The notes under the pieces were generated by a model that worked only from the letters and a program-made list of their open reading frames with translations, did not search any database and was not told where the DNA came from. From NCBI GenBank assembly GCA_963765725.1, contig CAVXXI010000003.1:1178001-1242000 (forward strand): DNA of 64,000 bases. Reading direction: 5' to 3'. The DNA is from DASQEH01 sp963765725. GTDB taxonomy: Bacteria; Actinomycetota; Actinomycetes; Propionibacteriales; Nocardioidaceae. A program made the position numbers and the translations under genes. Shown one piece after another: positions 63,824 to 64,000 of this stretch (the first letter of the stretch is position 1; every line of letters starts with the position of its first letter).

Positions 63824-64000
63824 CCACCTTCAAGTCGCGACGCAAGGGTGGGGTCTACGTCGTACTGCCCCCCTATGCGGCCGGCCTGATCGCCAACCTG
63901 GCCCGTCAGCTGGTCGAGCTGCTCAGTGACGGTGAGGTGGTCCAGCCCGCCGGCGCCGACCCGCTCGAGGCGCTGCTCGACTTCGACCTGCCGCGAGACG
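63820..64000 (+). CDS. DUF2017-family protein (partial, 3' end outside window)
   Basis: The first 60 residues are visible: SRRKGGVYVVLPPYAAGLIANLARQLVELLSDG. DUF2017 proteins regularly follow clpS in actinobacteria and are of unknown function. ATG 63820 overlaps the clpS stop, so they are cotranscribed. The gene runs off the right edge. Confidence 0.85.
   Translation, partial: MTTFKSRRKGGVYVVLPPYAAGLIANLARQLVELLSDGEVVQPAGADPLEALLDFDLPRD

Overview
The window is high-GC DNA with GTG starts, tight ATGA/GTGA gene overlaps, an ANTAR protein, DUF3039, DUF3048, a clpS-DUF2017 pair and actinobacterial-type ydaO riboswitches. This points to an actinobacterium, most likely Nocardioidaceae or a near relative. 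The family placement is inference. Almost all of the window is chromosomal core and accessory metabolism. I see no phage, insertion sequence, CRISPR array or plasmid function.

Layout. 1-10 kb: a metallo-beta-lactamase-fold enzyme (cut by the left edge), a Tat-exported protein of unknown function, a FUSC-type membrane protein, an MFS transporter fused to a cyclic-nucleotide-binding domain, and a FAD oxidoreductase/aminomethyltransferase pair with a divergent TetR regulator. 9-13 kb: a sensory group with a CarH/LitR-like B12 photoreceptor regulator, a short ANTAR protein and a membrane GGDEF-EAL protein whose first helix is out of frame. 13-20 kb: a methyltransferase, an MFS carrier, a cyclase-ATPase-TPR regulator divergent from a cyclic-nucleotide-binding protein, an MBL hydrolase and an SRPBCC protein. 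20-22.6 kb: a phosphoketolase gene broken by about eleven frameshifts.

22.7-36.7 kb is a surface-glycan locus. An eight-gene leftward operon with mostly 4-bp overlaps encodes a carbamoyltransferase, a GT2-HAD fusion, two GT9 enzymes (one frameshifted), a GT4, GmhA, HldE and an SDR. These are nearly all the steps of ADP-heptose synthesis and transfer, which is unexpected outside Gram-negative bacteria. A UDP-xylose-synthase-like enzyme, UDP-glucose dehydrogenase, a sulfotransferase-like protein and another glycosyltransferase flank it.

36.9-46.4 kb is a self-contained selenocysteine island. selB, selA and the UGA-decoding tRNA selC run leftward. Divergent from them are a formate dehydrogenase with an in-frame UGA (Sec189) and a SECIS hairpin, its Fe-S subunit, an NrfD-like membrane anchor and selD.

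46.5-64 kb: a c-di-AMP riboswitch with an NlpC/P60 hydrolase, a DUF3048 lipoprotein, malic enzyme, YqgE, DUF3039, an M43-type metalloprotease, an MFS carrier, an MsmK-type ABC ATPase, an Lrp/AsnC regulator divergent from HPPD, a DUF3311/MctP-type symporter pair, NDH-2, a GH26-like secreted protein under a second c-di-AMP riboswitch, nicotinamidase, nicotinate phosphoribosyltransferase, clpS and DUF2017.

The least explained feature is two families of spacer-free 22-bp tandem repeats at gene 3' ends, often between convergent genes and sometimes arranged head to head so that they can fold into long hairpins.
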